Below are positions 18,400 to 26,731 of a stretch of DNA of 64,000 nucleotides, in pieces. Source of the stretch: G965267605 sp965267605 (GTDB lineage Bacteria > Bacteroidota > Bacteroidia > Flavobacteriales_E > Vicingaceae); assembly GCA_965267605.1 (NCBI GenBank), contig OZ254088.1:248001-312000 (forward strand), read 5' to 3'. Made by a program: the position numbers and the translations under genes. Every line of letters starts with the position of its first letter. Position 1 is the first letter of the stretch. A model generated the notes under the pieces. The model saw nothing but the letters and a program-made list of their open reading frames with translations, had not been told where the DNA came from and did not search any database.

Positions 18400-19284
18400 A
18401 TGATGGACTTGCGCATACCCATACAAGAAGTGAAATACGATGGTAAATATGGGAATGCTGAATTCCGAATGATGCGGCTGGATCTGCTCAATGCGCCAGT
18501 TGCGGATAACAAGTTCTTTAAGCTGAAATGGATGTTCAATGAGGCTAGCGCTGGTGCCCGTTCGTTAGTCAGTTGCGGAGGCCCTTACTCGAATCATTTG
18601 CTGGCATTGGCCATAATGGCTGAGCACTATGGTTGCAGGTCTATTGGCTATGTGAGAGGAACGCACTTCAAGTCCAATCCTATTCTGGATTTATGCAAAA
18701 GTCATGGTATGGATATCGTTCAGGTGGAATCATCAGGGTTCAGCCCAAGTGTGTTGGCCACGAGGGCCCTTGAGGAATATCAGGACGCTGAGTGGGTGCC
18801 AATGGGTGGTACATCTTTAGATGCGATGAAAAGCGTTGCGGATCTTACTGCGTTCATTCCAGAAGATGTAGGAGATGTTCACATTCCGGTGGGTACCGGA
18901 GGAACAGCTGGCGGCCTTGTCATGAATTGGAGCGGTGACGTTGTTGGTTATGAGGTAGTAAGGGCCGGTTCCTGGCGCGACTCAGAGGTAGCAAATGAAG
19001 TAATATCAGGACTCAATAACATTACCTGGGTGAATGATAAGCAATGGACTAGGTTTGGACATGTGAACAGAGAATTGCTTGATTTTGCCCGTGATTGGTT
19101 TGCAAGAACCGGTGTTCCCTTAGACATGAATTACAATATTAAAATGATTCAAAGTATTGTTAATCAAGAAGTTAAATTAGATTCATCCTTGGTGATCAAT
19201 ACCGGTGGAATACAAGGTAACCTGGGGCATGAGGCCTTACTGGGCGAGAATATTTACCCTTCGTTCTCAAAACAATCGTGTTAA
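18400..19284 (+). CDS. PLP-dependent enzyme, ACC deaminase / D-cysteine desulfhydrase family
   Basis: Fold-type II PLP enzyme of 294 residues. The likely Schiff-base lysine is Lys38 in DNKFFKLKW, matching the GNKxRKL motif of the family. SCGGPYSNHLLALA (after residue 55) holds the substrate/phosphate-site serine and Asn, and GTGGTAGGL (near residue 165) is the PLP-phosphate-binding glycine loop. The family includes 1-aminocyclopropane-1-carboxylate deaminase and D-cysteine desulfhydrase; at under 300 residues this is a short Bacteroidota version and the substrate is uncertain. ATG codons occur in tandem at 18400 and 18403. Confidence 0.83.
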   Translation: MMDLRIPIQEVKYDGKYGNAEFRMMRLDLLNAPVADNKFFKLKWMFNEASAGARSLVSCGGPYSNHLLALAIMAEHYGCRSIGYVRGTHFKSNPILDLCKSHGMDIVQVESSGFSPSVLATRALEEYQDAEWVPMGGTSLDAMKSVADLTAFIPEDVGDVHIPVGTGGTAGGLVMNWSGDVVGYEVVRAGSWRDSEVANEVISGLNNITWVNDKQWTRFGHVNRELLDFARDWFARTGVPLDMNYNIKMIQSIVNQEVKLDSSLVINTGGIQGNLGHEALLGENIYPSFSKQSC

Positions 19285-19325
19285 TAACTCGTTTTAAGGA
19301 AAGGTAGACTTGGGGATTCACCCAA

Positions 19326-19333
19326 TAATTTTG
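19326..19333 (+). promoter_or_regulatory. -7 box (TAATTTTG) of the glucosaminidase gene
   Basis: Matches TAnnTTTG, 23 bases before the first ATG of the LysM glucosaminidase gene. Confidence 0.55.
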
Positions 19334-19356
19334 GTAATCGTAGGAGTTTTCAACAA

Positions 19357-20286
19357 ATGTTGATGAGGGGTGTTCATATGATGATTGGGGTGTTGCTAGC
19401 TGGGGCCATTGCGGCTCAGCCAGCGGATAGATTGATATCCACTCCAGATTACATTGATACGTATAAGGACGATGCGATTCGGGAAATGATCCGATCAGGT
19501 GTTCCGGCTTCGATTACATTGGCCCAGGGTATTTTGGAATCCGCAAGCGGAAATAGTCCGTTGGCCAAATACGGAAAGAACCACTTTGGTATCAAATGTC
19601 ACAAAGGCTGGACTGGTAAGTCTATGCGTTTAGATGACGACAAACCCAACGAGTGTTTCAGAAAGTACAAGAATGTAGACGAGTCCTTTCGGGATCATTC
19701 AGATTTCTTATCAGGCAAGAAGAGGTATGCCGGCCTGTTCGAGCTTAGACCAACGGACTACAAAGGATGGGCAAAGGGGCTTAAAAGTGCTGGCTATGCT
19801 ACCAACCCAAAGTACGCTGATCTGCTTATTGATTTGATCGAGCGGTACGAATTGTATGATTATGACCGCTTTGCGAAGCTTCCACCAAGGAAACTGAAGA
19901 ACCTGGAAGCAAAGCGCACCGTGATCAAGAAGAAAAAGCGAACGGTGAAGGTTCACGAGAACCGCATCAAATACACCATCGCAAAGTCAGGTGATAGCTT
20001 CTACAAGATTGCAAATGACTTTGAGATGGGATTGTGGCAGATATTGAAATACAACGACCTCAATAAATCAGACATTCTTCACCCCGGTGACATTATCTAT
20101 CTGCAGCCTAAGCGTAAAAGGGCCAGAGAGAAATACCATACCGTTATGAAGGGTGAGACAATGCGTGAGATCTCTCAGTATTACGGGGTGAATCTAAAAT
20201 CCCTGTATAGAAAGAATCATATGATCAGAGGTACTGAGCCGAGGCCAGGCCAGAAACTTCACCTGAAGAGAGCGGTTAAAAATTAG
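19357..20286 (+). CDS. Secreted N-acetylglucosaminidase with two LysM domains
   Basis: Peptidoglycan hydrolase. An N-terminal signal segment (to about residue 20, GAIAAQ) is followed by a FlgJ-type glucosaminidase domain (about 35-175) with the catalytic Glu61 in ITLAQGILESASGNSPLA and the family segments NHFGIKCH and KRYAGLF. A very basic linker (KKKKRTVK) leads to two LysM repeats (about 208-253 and 261-305) that bind GlcNAc in peptidoglycan. ATG codons at 19357 and 19363 are both possible. The stop shares TTAG with the stop of the convergent porin gene. Confidence 0.9.
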   Translation: MLMRGVHMMIGVLLAGAIAAQPADRLISTPDYIDTYKDDAIREMIRSGVPASITLAQGILESASGNSPLAKYGKNHFGIKCHKGWTGKSMRLDDDKPNECFRKYKNVDESFRDHSDFLSGKKRYAGLFELRPTDYKGWAKGLKSAGYATNPKYADLLIDLIERYELYDYDRFAKLPPRKLKNLEAKRTVIKKKKRTVKVHENRIKYTIAKSGDSFYKIANDFEMGLWQILKYNDLNKSDILHPGDIIYLQPKRKRAREKYHTVMKGETMREISQYYGVNLKSLYRKNHMIRGTEPRPGQKLHLKRAVKN

Positions 20287-21746
20287 TACCTAAAACCAAG
20301 TGTCAGACTGAGTAGGTGGTGGTCTTCGTCAATGGTGGCTACGCTGCTCGTAGCGTAAGGATAGTGTTCGTTAGCAATGGTAACGTATCTGTATCCTAGA
20401 TCAACGTAATAGTCATCATTCTTATAGCCCAAACCTGCGCTCATGATCTTCCTGGCACCGGCATCACTTACTGCTGGATTGTACGGACTCGTTACAATAC
20501 CATACCCTCCGCGAATTCTAAGCGTACTTAAACGCCATTCAGTACCAATACGCACATTGTGTCCTTGAATGTAGTTGTCATTGATAGCATTGTTCTCGCT
20601 TTCGAAATCATACGCGGAGCTGATATAAGCCCTGGGTGTGCGCAAACGTGCGTTGCGGTAATCGGTAAGCTCGTAATCCACACTGATCAAACCACGCTTG
20701 GCAAGTACAATGGCAAGACCACCTAGCGCTCTTCCCGGAGTCGTCAGGGCAAAATCAAACGCGCCATTGGGTGAATTCTCTGTAAAGTCAGACCCATCCG
20801 TATATATCGCGTTGATACTTGTTTCCCACCGATCCGTTAGTCCATAGAAAGTAGGAGAATGATAGGCAAGTGCCAATCGTAACCAATCCGCTGGTCTGTA
20901 AATGACACCAAGCTTCGCATTGAACCCATTTCCGTTGGTTCGTTGGTAGTAGTTGAACTGATATTCCTTGAGGCCTGAAAGGGTGTCGTCTGTCGGAGGT
21001 GATTCCGTGTAACTTGATTCCTCAACGTATCTCACAGATGGGAACCCAAAGCTACCACCAATGTACAGTTTGCTTTCGTAGTTAGCGGCAATCGCAAAGA
21101 AGGTTTCACCTATGCCGCCACGAGTAACAACAGTCTTTTCCTGGAGCAAGCCATCTATACCGCTTAGCACGTGATTGTATTGGAAGGAATCAAGTGGGGT
21201 AGGGTTGATCAGGTAAGTTTGGTATCCAAGATTCACATTGTAAGGGTAAACACTTGAAATAATTCCAGCATCCGTTCCGCTGGCGACATTAAGCATGTTT
21301 ACGTAAGGATCAAGGAAGCTGGTATTGGCCTCTCCTTTGTAATGAAACCTGTTGTTAAAACTTGCAAGTCTGTTGTATCCAAGTCCAATACTTAACCCTC
21401 GCCATTCGGTGGATTTCGGATCAAAGTTCCAGACAAAGCCAGCATTAGAGAATATAAAATCAAACTTCTCATCATATAGTGTGGAACCATTGTACGTTCC
21501 AGTTGTATTTGCATACAACATGGCGGGCGTGAAAGAGAATTCAGATTTCTTATACACGCCCATACCGGCTGGGTTTAGACTCACCATGCTCAGATCAGCA
21601 CCAAGTGCGGTGAACGCACCAGCCATAGAATTGAACCTAGATGTTCCTTGGTAATCCAGCATGGAGTACCGCAATGCATCCGTTTCATTTTGGGCCGTTG
21701 CAGAAAGCCCAAGGACGATATATGTAGCAGCAAGTAACTTTCGCAT
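20283..21746 (-). CDS. FadL/OmpP1-like outer-membrane beta-barrel protein
   Basis: 487 residues, with a signal peptide MRKLLAATYIVLGLSATAQ and the family N terminus LRYSMLDYQGTSRFNSMAGAFTALGADLSMVSLNPAGMGVYKKSE, a lipid/hydrophobe-porin plug signature. The C terminus (HLLSLTLGFRY) ends in an aromatic residue as expected for a barrel. Proteins of this family carry hydrophobic compounds across the outer membrane; the substrate is unknown. A GTG two codons upstream (21752) overlaps the -7 box, so ATG 21746 is chosen. The order FadL-like, lipoprotein, proS is recurrent in Flavobacteriia. Confidence 0.85.
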   Translation of the reverse strand: MRKLLAATYIVLGLSATAQNETDALRYSMLDYQGTSRFNSMAGAFTALGADLSMVSLNPAGMGVYKKSEFSFTPAMLYANTTGTYNGSTLYDEKFDFIFSNAGFVWNFDPKSTEWRGLSIGLGYNRLASFNNRFHYKGEANTSFLDPYVNMLNVASGTDAGIISSVYPYNVNLGYQTYLINPTPLDSFQYNHVLSGIDGLLQEKTVVTRGGIGETFFAIAANYESKLYIGGSFGFPSVRYVEESSYTESPPTDDTLSGLKEYQFNYYQRTNGNGFNAKLGVIYRPADWLRLALAYHSPTFYGLTDRWETSINAIYTDGSDFTENSPNGAFDFALTTPGRALGGLAIVLAKRGLISVDYELTDYRNARLRTPRAYISSAYDFESENNAINDNYIQGHNVRIGTEWRLSTLRIRGGYGIVTSPYNPAVSDAGARKIMSAGLGYKNDDYYVDLGYRYVTIANEHYPYATSSVATIDEDHHLLSLTLGFRY

Positions 21747-21751
21747 TGCCA

Positions 21752-21759
21752 CAAAGTTA
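21752..21759 (-). promoter_or_regulatory. -7 box (TAACTTTG) overlapping the upstream stop codon
   Basis: Perfect TAnnTTTG on the minus strand. Its first three bases are the TAA stop of the upstream lipoprotein gene, and only 5 bases separate it from the porin ATG, predicting a leaderless mRNA. Confidence 0.5.
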
Positions 21760-23310
21760 ACGTCTTCTCATTGTATTGCTTCTACTTCCCGAAGACCTTG
21801 TGACGGATCTTGTGGGCGTGCTCCTCGATGGACGGTATCCACCCCCATTGCTTGAGGTCTTAGGTGCACTATACGTTTTCCGCGGTGCACTGTAAGATTT
21901 TCGTGGTGTTACCCTCTGGTTGAAATTGCTGCGTGGTTTAACCGAAGGCGTGGATTTTACTTTCGGAACGCTTGTTGACTTTTTCACAGGGTTGTACGAA
22001 TTGTTATTGTATTTCGGCTTTTGTGTTGGTCTATAAGTTTTTGACTGATGAACCTGCTTCTGAGGTTTTACCGTTTGTGTACTTGGCTTTACCGTATTTC
22101 TCGTTGATCCTGATGACCATGAACCGCGTGTTGTATGACCAGTGTTTCCGGGATTATATGGTTTCATCTGCACGCCTCTTGATTTTTTAACTGTATGGTT
22201 TCGTGTTCCCATAGTGGTGGCAGGTGAGGTATTGTTCCCGGTAGAACTCCAACCTGACGATCCACTATGTGTCGACCTGTTTGGTTTGGTGGGTTGGGTT
22301 GATGGTTTGGTTGACCCCAAGCCGGTAGTACCTGTACTATTATTTAATCCAGATGTGTGTCCTCTTTCCACGCCTGTGATCTGGTGAGATTTAACCGAAT
22401 TTGTGGATGGACTTCCGTTTCCGTTGTTGAATGATCCATGCTCCAGGTTGATGCCATTGGCCTTGTGGGTGCTTCTTACCGCATTTCGCGAATCCAGGTT
22501 GTTGCTCACGGATGTCGTTTGTGAAGACACTAAACGCGTTCCTCCGCCTGCACCTCCCGATCCTGCCCCGGGATTGTAAGTGTATCCTCCGAGATTCCCT
22601 CCGCGGTGTCCATAATGGTAACCGGAAGCACCGGTGCCAGACCAGGTGCCGTAGCCTCCGCCCCAACCATATCCATAACCACAGCCGGCATATGATGGGC
22701 ACCATGCGTAAGCAGGTGCGCCCCACCCACAGCCATATCCGTATCCGTAACGCCACGGACGCCAAACACCTCCGTATCCCCAGTACGGTCCGGCATATCC
22801 CCACGACCAACCTGCACTCCATCCCCACCAGGGACTCCACCCTACAGACCAGGTTGGGTAACCCCAGGCATATGAACTGTACAAGGCAGAAGTCAAATAC
22901 AAAGCATCAAGGGTGTACCAGTAGGGATCTGTATAATACGGGTCGTAATATCCTGTGCCATAACCCCGCCTGAATCTTCTGATCCTGGAAGCATAAGCGA
23001 AATCATCGTAGTATACTTCTTCATTGGTTATGGGAGCATCTCCACCGTAGTAATCATCCGTGTAGAAATCACTGCCACCGCTAACGGGCATTTCATATTG
23101 AGTGGAGGGATCGGGTTCGAATGATCCTGTTGCTTCAGGTTGCGGAGTTGCGTAATCCTCCGTGCTGTTATCCGTTACATAGGTCCGTTTCACTGATCCG
23201 CCATACAGCTCGTCTTCAGTTGAGTAACCCGACATTCTTGTTGATGAACAGGACTGCCCAATAATGGCAATCACTGCTACGCTTAAAAACCACCTTCCAT
23301 TCAATTTCAT
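21757..23310 (-). CDS. Trp/Tyr/Gly-rich lipoprotein with a basic low-complexity tail
   Basis: 517 residues from ATG 23310, which gives a lipoprotein signal MKLNGRWFLSVAVIAIIGQSC; the open frame to 23382 adds only an unlikely leader. After an acidic, Tyr/Asp-rich segment comes a very aromatic block (about residues 125-230: repeated W-G-Y, YGYG, GWS) and then a long Ser/Thr/Asn/Pro/Lys-rich tail ending in TMRRR, with short repeats such as PRKSYSAPRKTYSAPK. Similar proteins are known beside proS in Flavobacteriia but have no assigned role. A surface or matrix-binding protein is a guess. Divergent from proS. Confidence 0.7.
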   Translation of the reverse strand: MKLNGRWFLSVAVIAIIGQSCSSTRMSGYSTEDELYGGSVKRTYVTDNSTEDYATPQPEATGSFEPDPSTQYEMPVSGGSDFYTDDYYGGDAPITNEEVYYDDFAYASRIRRFRRGYGTGYYDPYYTDPYWYTLDALYLTSALYSSYAWGYPTWSVGWSPWWGWSAGWSWGYAGPYWGYGGVWRPWRYGYGYGCGWGAPAYAWCPSYAGCGYGYGWGGGYGTWSGTGASGYHYGHRGGNLGGYTYNPGAGSGGAGGGTRLVSSQTTSVSNNLDSRNAVRSTHKANGINLEHGSFNNGNGSPSTNSVKSHQITGVERGHTSGLNNSTGTTGLGSTKPSTQPTKPNRSTHSGSSGWSSTGNNTSPATTMGTRNHTVKKSRGVQMKPYNPGNTGHTTRGSWSSGSTRNTVKPSTQTVKPQKQVHQSKTYRPTQKPKYNNNSYNPVKKSTSVPKVKSTPSVKPRSNFNQRVTPRKSYSAPRKTYSAPKTSSNGGGYRPSRSTPTRSVTRSSGSRSNTMRRR

Positions 23311-23408
23311 GCTTCCTTGATTTTGCTTCCTTTGTACATTAGTCTTGAAAAAACCGAAAAGGTTTAATCGGACCGTTAACAAAATTTTAACAAAAATCGT
23401 ACCAAGAT

Positions 23409-24884
23409 ATGGCCAAGAAGCTAGTTAGTCGGGAGGAGAACTACTCGCAGTGGTACAATGAGATTGTGCAAGGTGCTGATCTGGCGGAACATAGCGCTGT
23501 AAGGGGATGTATGGTCATCAAGCCTTATGGATATGCGATCTGGGAGAAGATGCAAGGCGAGCTAGACAGAATGTTTAAGGAAACTGGACACGTTAACGCG
23601 TATTTTCCCTTGTTCATTCCGAAGTCTTACCTAAGCAAGGAGGCGGATCATGTGGAGGGATTTGCCAAAGAATGTGCGGTAGTAACACACTATAGGCTTA
23701 TGAACGATCCCGATGGTCAGGGGGTTGTTGTTGATCCAGAAGCGAAACTAGAGGAGGAGTTAATCATTCGGCCTACTTCCGAAACGATTATTTGGAACAC
23801 ATACAAGGGGTGGATTCAATCATATAGGGATCTTCCTGTTTTGTGCAACCAATGGGCCAATGTAGTACGATGGGAAATGAGAACGAGACTTTTCCTAAGA
23901 ACTGCGGAGTTCCTGTGGCAAGAAGGTCATACTGCACATGCAACTGAAGCGGAAGCGATTGAGGAAGCTGAGAAGATGGCTCAGGTATATTCAGATTTTT
24001 GCGAGAATTACCTGGCCGTGCCAGTGATTCCAGGTGTGAAGACAGCTAGCGAAAGGTTTGCAGGGGCGGTCGAAACGTATTGTATTGAAGCACTGATGCA
24101 GGATGGTAAGGCATTACAGGCGGGTACCTCTCACTTCCTGGGCCAGAATTTTGCGAAAGCATTTGATGTCCAGTTCACCAATAAGGAAGGGAAGCTGGAT
24201 TACGTATGGGCTACATCGTGGGGGGTAACCACACGGATGATTGGAGCGGTAGTAATGGTGCATTCTGACGATAATGGACTGGTTCTTCCACCCAGCCTGG
24301 CACCTACACAAGTGGTAATAGTTCCTATCTATAAAGGAGATGATGGGCTTGCACAGGTTTCTGAAGTAGCGTTGAAGGTGAAGGCCGAATTGGAAAACTT
24401 AGGCATTTCTGTGAAGTATGATGACCGTGATACCCATAAGCCAGGATGGAAGTTTGCTGAATACGAGATGAAAGGTGTTCCTGTTAGGCTGGCCTTAGGA
24501 CAACGAGATCTGGAGAACGGCACGATTGAGGTTAGTAGAAGAGACCAGCTGAGCAAGGAAACAGTGGAGATTGATGGCGTAGCATCTAAGGTGAAGGCAT
24601 TATTGGATGATATCCAGGTTGCTTTGCTGGAAAAAGCGAAGAAGTTCAGAGATGACAATAGCCATCATGTAGATACCTATGATGAATTCAAGCAAGTGCT
24701 TGAGGAGAAAGGAGGCTTTATCTATGCGCACTGGGATGGAACAGCTGAAACTGAAGAAGCGATCAAACAAGAAACGAAGGCTACGATACGATGCATACCT
24801 GCCGATCAAACAAAAGAAGACGGCAAGTGTATCTACAGTGGTAAACCGTCTGCCAGGCGGGTGATTTTCGCAAAAGCATACTAA
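23409..24884 (+). CDS. proS: Prolyl-tRNA synthetase, archaeal/eukaryal type
   Basis: Class II synthetase that charges tRNA-Pro. The 491-residue length and start MAKKLVSREENYSQWYNEIVQGADLAEHSAVRGCMVIKPYG mark the eukaryote/archaeon-like form without the inserted editing domain of E. coli ProRS. Class II motifs are seen in RPTSETIIW and in RWEMRTRLFLRTAEFLWQEGHTAHAT. The C-terminal domain ends in a Tyr (FAKAY), typical of this type. The next gene starts inside the stop codon (TAATG), so both are probably co-translated. Confidence 0.96.
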   Translation: MAKKLVSREENYSQWYNEIVQGADLAEHSAVRGCMVIKPYGYAIWEKMQGELDRMFKETGHVNAYFPLFIPKSYLSKEADHVEGFAKECAVVTHYRLMNDPDGQGVVVDPEAKLEEELIIRPTSETIIWNTYKGWIQSYRDLPVLCNQWANVVRWEMRTRLFLRTAEFLWQEGHTAHATEAEAIEEAEKMAQVYSDFCENYLAVPVIPGVKTASERFAGAVETYCIEALMQDGKALQAGTSHFLGQNFAKAFDVQFTNKEGKLDYVWATSWGVTTRMIGAVVMVHSDDNGLVLPPSLAPTQVVIVPIYKGDDGLAQVSEVALKVKAELENLGISVKYDDRDTHKPGWKFAEYEMKGVPVRLALGQRDLENGTIEVSRRDQLSKETVEIDGVASKVKALLDDIQVALLEKAKKFRDDNSHHVDTYDEFKQVLEEKGGFIYAHWDGTAETEEAIKQETKATIRCIPADQTKEDGKCIYSGKPSARRVIFAKAY

Positions 24885-25576
24885 TGGATCAAACTAATGA
24901 CGCTATCAACAAGATTTTTGATCAGCTTGCCCAGAAGGGAAGCCTGAAGCAAAACATCTTTCGAAATACCATCGAGCATTTCGAGTGCCTTAAACTTGCT
25001 GCGCAGGAAGTAGTTAAGGAACTGAAGTCACACGAAGAGGATTACGATAAGGATATAGAGATTTCGTTTACGGAACGGAGTAAAACCAACTTTGAACTCA
25101 AATTTGCGGGTGATGTGTTGGTTTTCCATATGCACACCAACGTGTTCAATTTTGACCGTAGCCATGCCATTTGGAAGTCTAACTACGTGAAGGAAGACGC
25201 TAACCGCGCCTATTGTGGAATGATCAACGTCTACAACTTTCTGGCTGATTCGTTCAAGTACAACCGTGAAAACGATATTGGTTATTTGGTGGCGCGAATC
25301 TTTGTCAATCTTGAGAATCACTTTTTCGTGGAAGGCAAGCGACAACTGGGGTTCCTGTATAACAACTTCTCCACGGAAACATTGGATTCAGATAAATGCA
25401 AAGCAGTGATCGAATCCGCGATGTTGTATGCTATGGACTTTGATCTGTTAACGCCTCCGTATGATGCAATGAAGCAGGTAACCGTCTACCAGATCCTCGC
25501 AAGTGCACAGAGTTCTAAGGTTAGCACAGGTAAGCGGCTTGGATTCCGCTTTCAAGCGGATTCTGACATAGGTTAG
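24884..25576 (+). CDS. Conserved protein of unknown function downstream of proS
   Basis: 230 residues, soluble, no signal peptide or membrane segment. It looks helical at the N terminus (NKIFDQLAQKGSLKQNIFRNTIEHF) and mixed after that, with the recognisable stretch FAGDVLVFHMHTNVFNFDRSH and an ENDIGYLVARIFVNLENHFFVEGKRQLGF core. I do not recognise the family. The ATG overlaps the proS stop by one base, indicating translational coupling; a terminator follows at 25624. Confidence 0.65.
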   Translation: MDQTNDAINKIFDQLAQKGSLKQNIFRNTIEHFECLKLAAQEVVKELKSHEEDYDKDIEISFTERSKTNFELKFAGDVLVFHMHTNVFNFDRSHAIWKSNYVKEDANRAYCGMINVYNFLADSFKYNRENDIGYLVARIFVNLENHFFVEGKRQLGFLYNNFSTETLDSDKCKAVIESAMLYAMDFDLLTPPYDAMKQVTVYQILASAQSSKVSTGKRLGFRFQADSDIG

Positions 25577-25592
25577 TTCAAGACGCTTAAAT

Positions 25593-25623
25593 TTTGCGTG
25601 AAACGCGAAAAAATTTACATTTG
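25593..25623 (+). promoter_or_regulatory. Full promoter of tRNA-Glu: TTTG-N19-TACATTTG
   Basis: -33 element TTTG at 25593-25596, a 19-base spacer, then -7 box TACATTTG at 25616-25623. This matches both halves of the Bacteroidota promoter consensus. Predicted initiation near 25629 falls inside the 5' arm of the terminator hairpin that begins at 25624. Confidence 0.7.
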
Positions 25624-25654
25624 CACTCCTCAATTTTGGGGAGTGTTTTTTTTT
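25624..25654 (+). terminator. Intrinsic terminator upstream of tRNA-Glu
   Basis: Stem CACTCCTC / GGGGAGTG (25624-25631 with 25638-25645, one G-T pair), loop AATTTT, then a run of nine T. It ends transcription from proS and the gene after it. The tRNA promoter overlaps its 5' arm. Confidence 0.8.
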
Positions 25655-25726
25655 GGCCCGTTCGTCTAGGGGTTAGGACGCCAGGTTTTCATCCTGGAAA
25701 CAGGGGTTCGATTCCCCTACGGGCTG
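25655..25726 (+). tRNA. tRNA-Glu (anticodon TTC)
   Basis: Complete 72-base cloverleaf. Acceptor stem GGCCCGT/ACGGGCT with a terminal G-T pair, D loop with TAGGGGTTAGGA, anticodon stem CCAGG/CCTGG enclosing TTTTCAT (anticodon TTC), and T arm AGGGGTTCGATTCCCCT. Discriminator base G. The CCA end is not encoded (GCAT follows). rpsT starts 14 bases downstream, so the two probably share a transcript. Confidence 0.96.
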
Positions 25727-25740
25727 CATAAGATTAAAGT

Positions 25741-25992
25741 ATGGCAAACCATCAATCTGCTCTAAAGCGCATTCGTCAGTCTAACAAGAAAAGACTGCAC
25801 AATCGCTATTATCACAAGACCGCAAGAAATGCGATCAGAAGCTTGCGTGCAACTACCAATAAGAAGGAAGCTGAAGAGCTTTACCCAAAGGTTATTGCTA
25901 TGATCGACAAGCTTGCTAAGAACAATGTGATTCATAAGAACAAGGCTGCTAACCTTAAGTCGAGCCTTGCCAAGCACGTGAATAGCATTTAA
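25741..25992 (+). CDS. rpsT: 30S ribosomal protein S20
   Basis: 83-residue basic, all-helical protein that binds the 5' domain of 16S rRNA early in 30S assembly. The start MANHQSALKRIRQSNKKRLHNRYYH and the end NKAANLKSSLAKHVNSI are family hallmarks. It lies 14 bases after tRNA-Glu with no separate -7 box, and is closed by an intrinsic terminator at 26015. Confidence 0.97.
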   Translation: MANHQSALKRIRQSNKKRLHNRYYHKTARNAIRSLRATTNKKEAEELYPKVIAMIDKLAKNNVIHKNKAANLKSSLAKHVNSI

Positions 25993-26014
25993 GCAGATCG
26001 CCAACAGAAATTGG

Positions 26015-26042
26015 AACCACGCCTAGGCGTGGTTTTTTTTTA
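26015..26042 (+). terminator. Intrinsic terminator after rpsT
   Basis: Perfect 20-base palindrome AACCACGCCTAGGCGTGGTT, forming an 8-bp stem with a CTAG loop, followed by a T-run. Confidence 0.9.
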
Positions 26043-26047
26043 TACGG

Positions 26048-26731
26048 ATGGGTATACGTATTAAAGAATTGGCGGCAGAGGATCGCCCAAGAGAGAAAAT
26101 GCAGATGAAAGGTGCAAAAGCCCTTTCGGATGCTGAGCTGATTGGAATATTGCTAGGATCAGGTAACAATGAAGAGTCTGCTGTGTCATTGGCGCAACGT
26201 ATGTTGAGAGATGCGGATCAGGATTTGGGAAAGATTGCAAAGTGGTCGGTTGACGAATTCATGCAGTACCACGGTATAGGAGAGGCTAAAGCCATCACCT
26301 TATGTGCCTCAATGGAGCTTGCTCGCAGACGTGGTGAACTGAAGCCTCAGGAAACGCCAGGAGTTAAGGGGAGTTCGGATGTATTTCGGCTTATGCGCTC
26401 CAGGACGATGGATCTTTCGGTAGAGAAGTTCTGGGTTATTCATCTGAATCGGGCACACCTGGTGCAGGACATCACAGAGTTGAGCACAGGTGGCGTGAGT
26501 CAGACCGTTGTGGATATGAAGGTGCTTTTCAAGGAAGCGGTGGTTAAATTGAGTTCATCCATCATCCTATGTCACAACCATCCTTCGGGAAATCTGAGCC
26601 CGAGCAATGCAGATATTGAGCTTACCAACAGGGCGAAGAAAGCTGCGAACCTCTTTAACATTTCGCTGATCGACCACGTCATTATTGCCGATTCTGGTTA
26701 CTTTAGTTTCAGTGACGAAGGTTTGCTTTGA
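26048..26731 (+). CDS. radC: RadC family protein (JAB/MPN+ domain)
   Basis: 227 residues: an N-terminal helix-hairpin-helix-like UPF0758 region (KALSDAELIGILLGSG, YHGIGEAKAITLCA) and a C-terminal JAMM-type metalloprotease-fold domain with HNHPSGNLSPSNAD, which supplies the His-x-His and Asp zinc ligands. The role of RadC in DNA repair is disputed and its activity is unknown. Start ATG immediately follows the rpsT terminator. It leads a run of five overlapping genes; the next begins in its stop codon (TTGA). Confidence 0.93.
   Translation: MGIRIKELAAEDRPREKMQMKGAKALSDAELIGILLGSGNNEESAVSLAQRMLRDADQDLGKIAKWSVDEFMQYHGIGEAKAITLCASMELARRRGELKPQETPGVKGSSDVFRLMRSRTMDLSVEKFWVIHLNRAHLVQDITELSTGGVSQTVVDMKVLFKEAVVKLSSSIILCHNHPSGNLSPSNADIELTNRAKKAANLFNISLIDHVIIADSGYFSFSDEGLL

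Noticed and set aside
22391..22973. Several open frames across the Trp/Tyr/Gly-rich lipoprotein
   Set aside because: Low-complexity coding DNA leaves all frames open; only the frame with a lipoprotein signal is credible.
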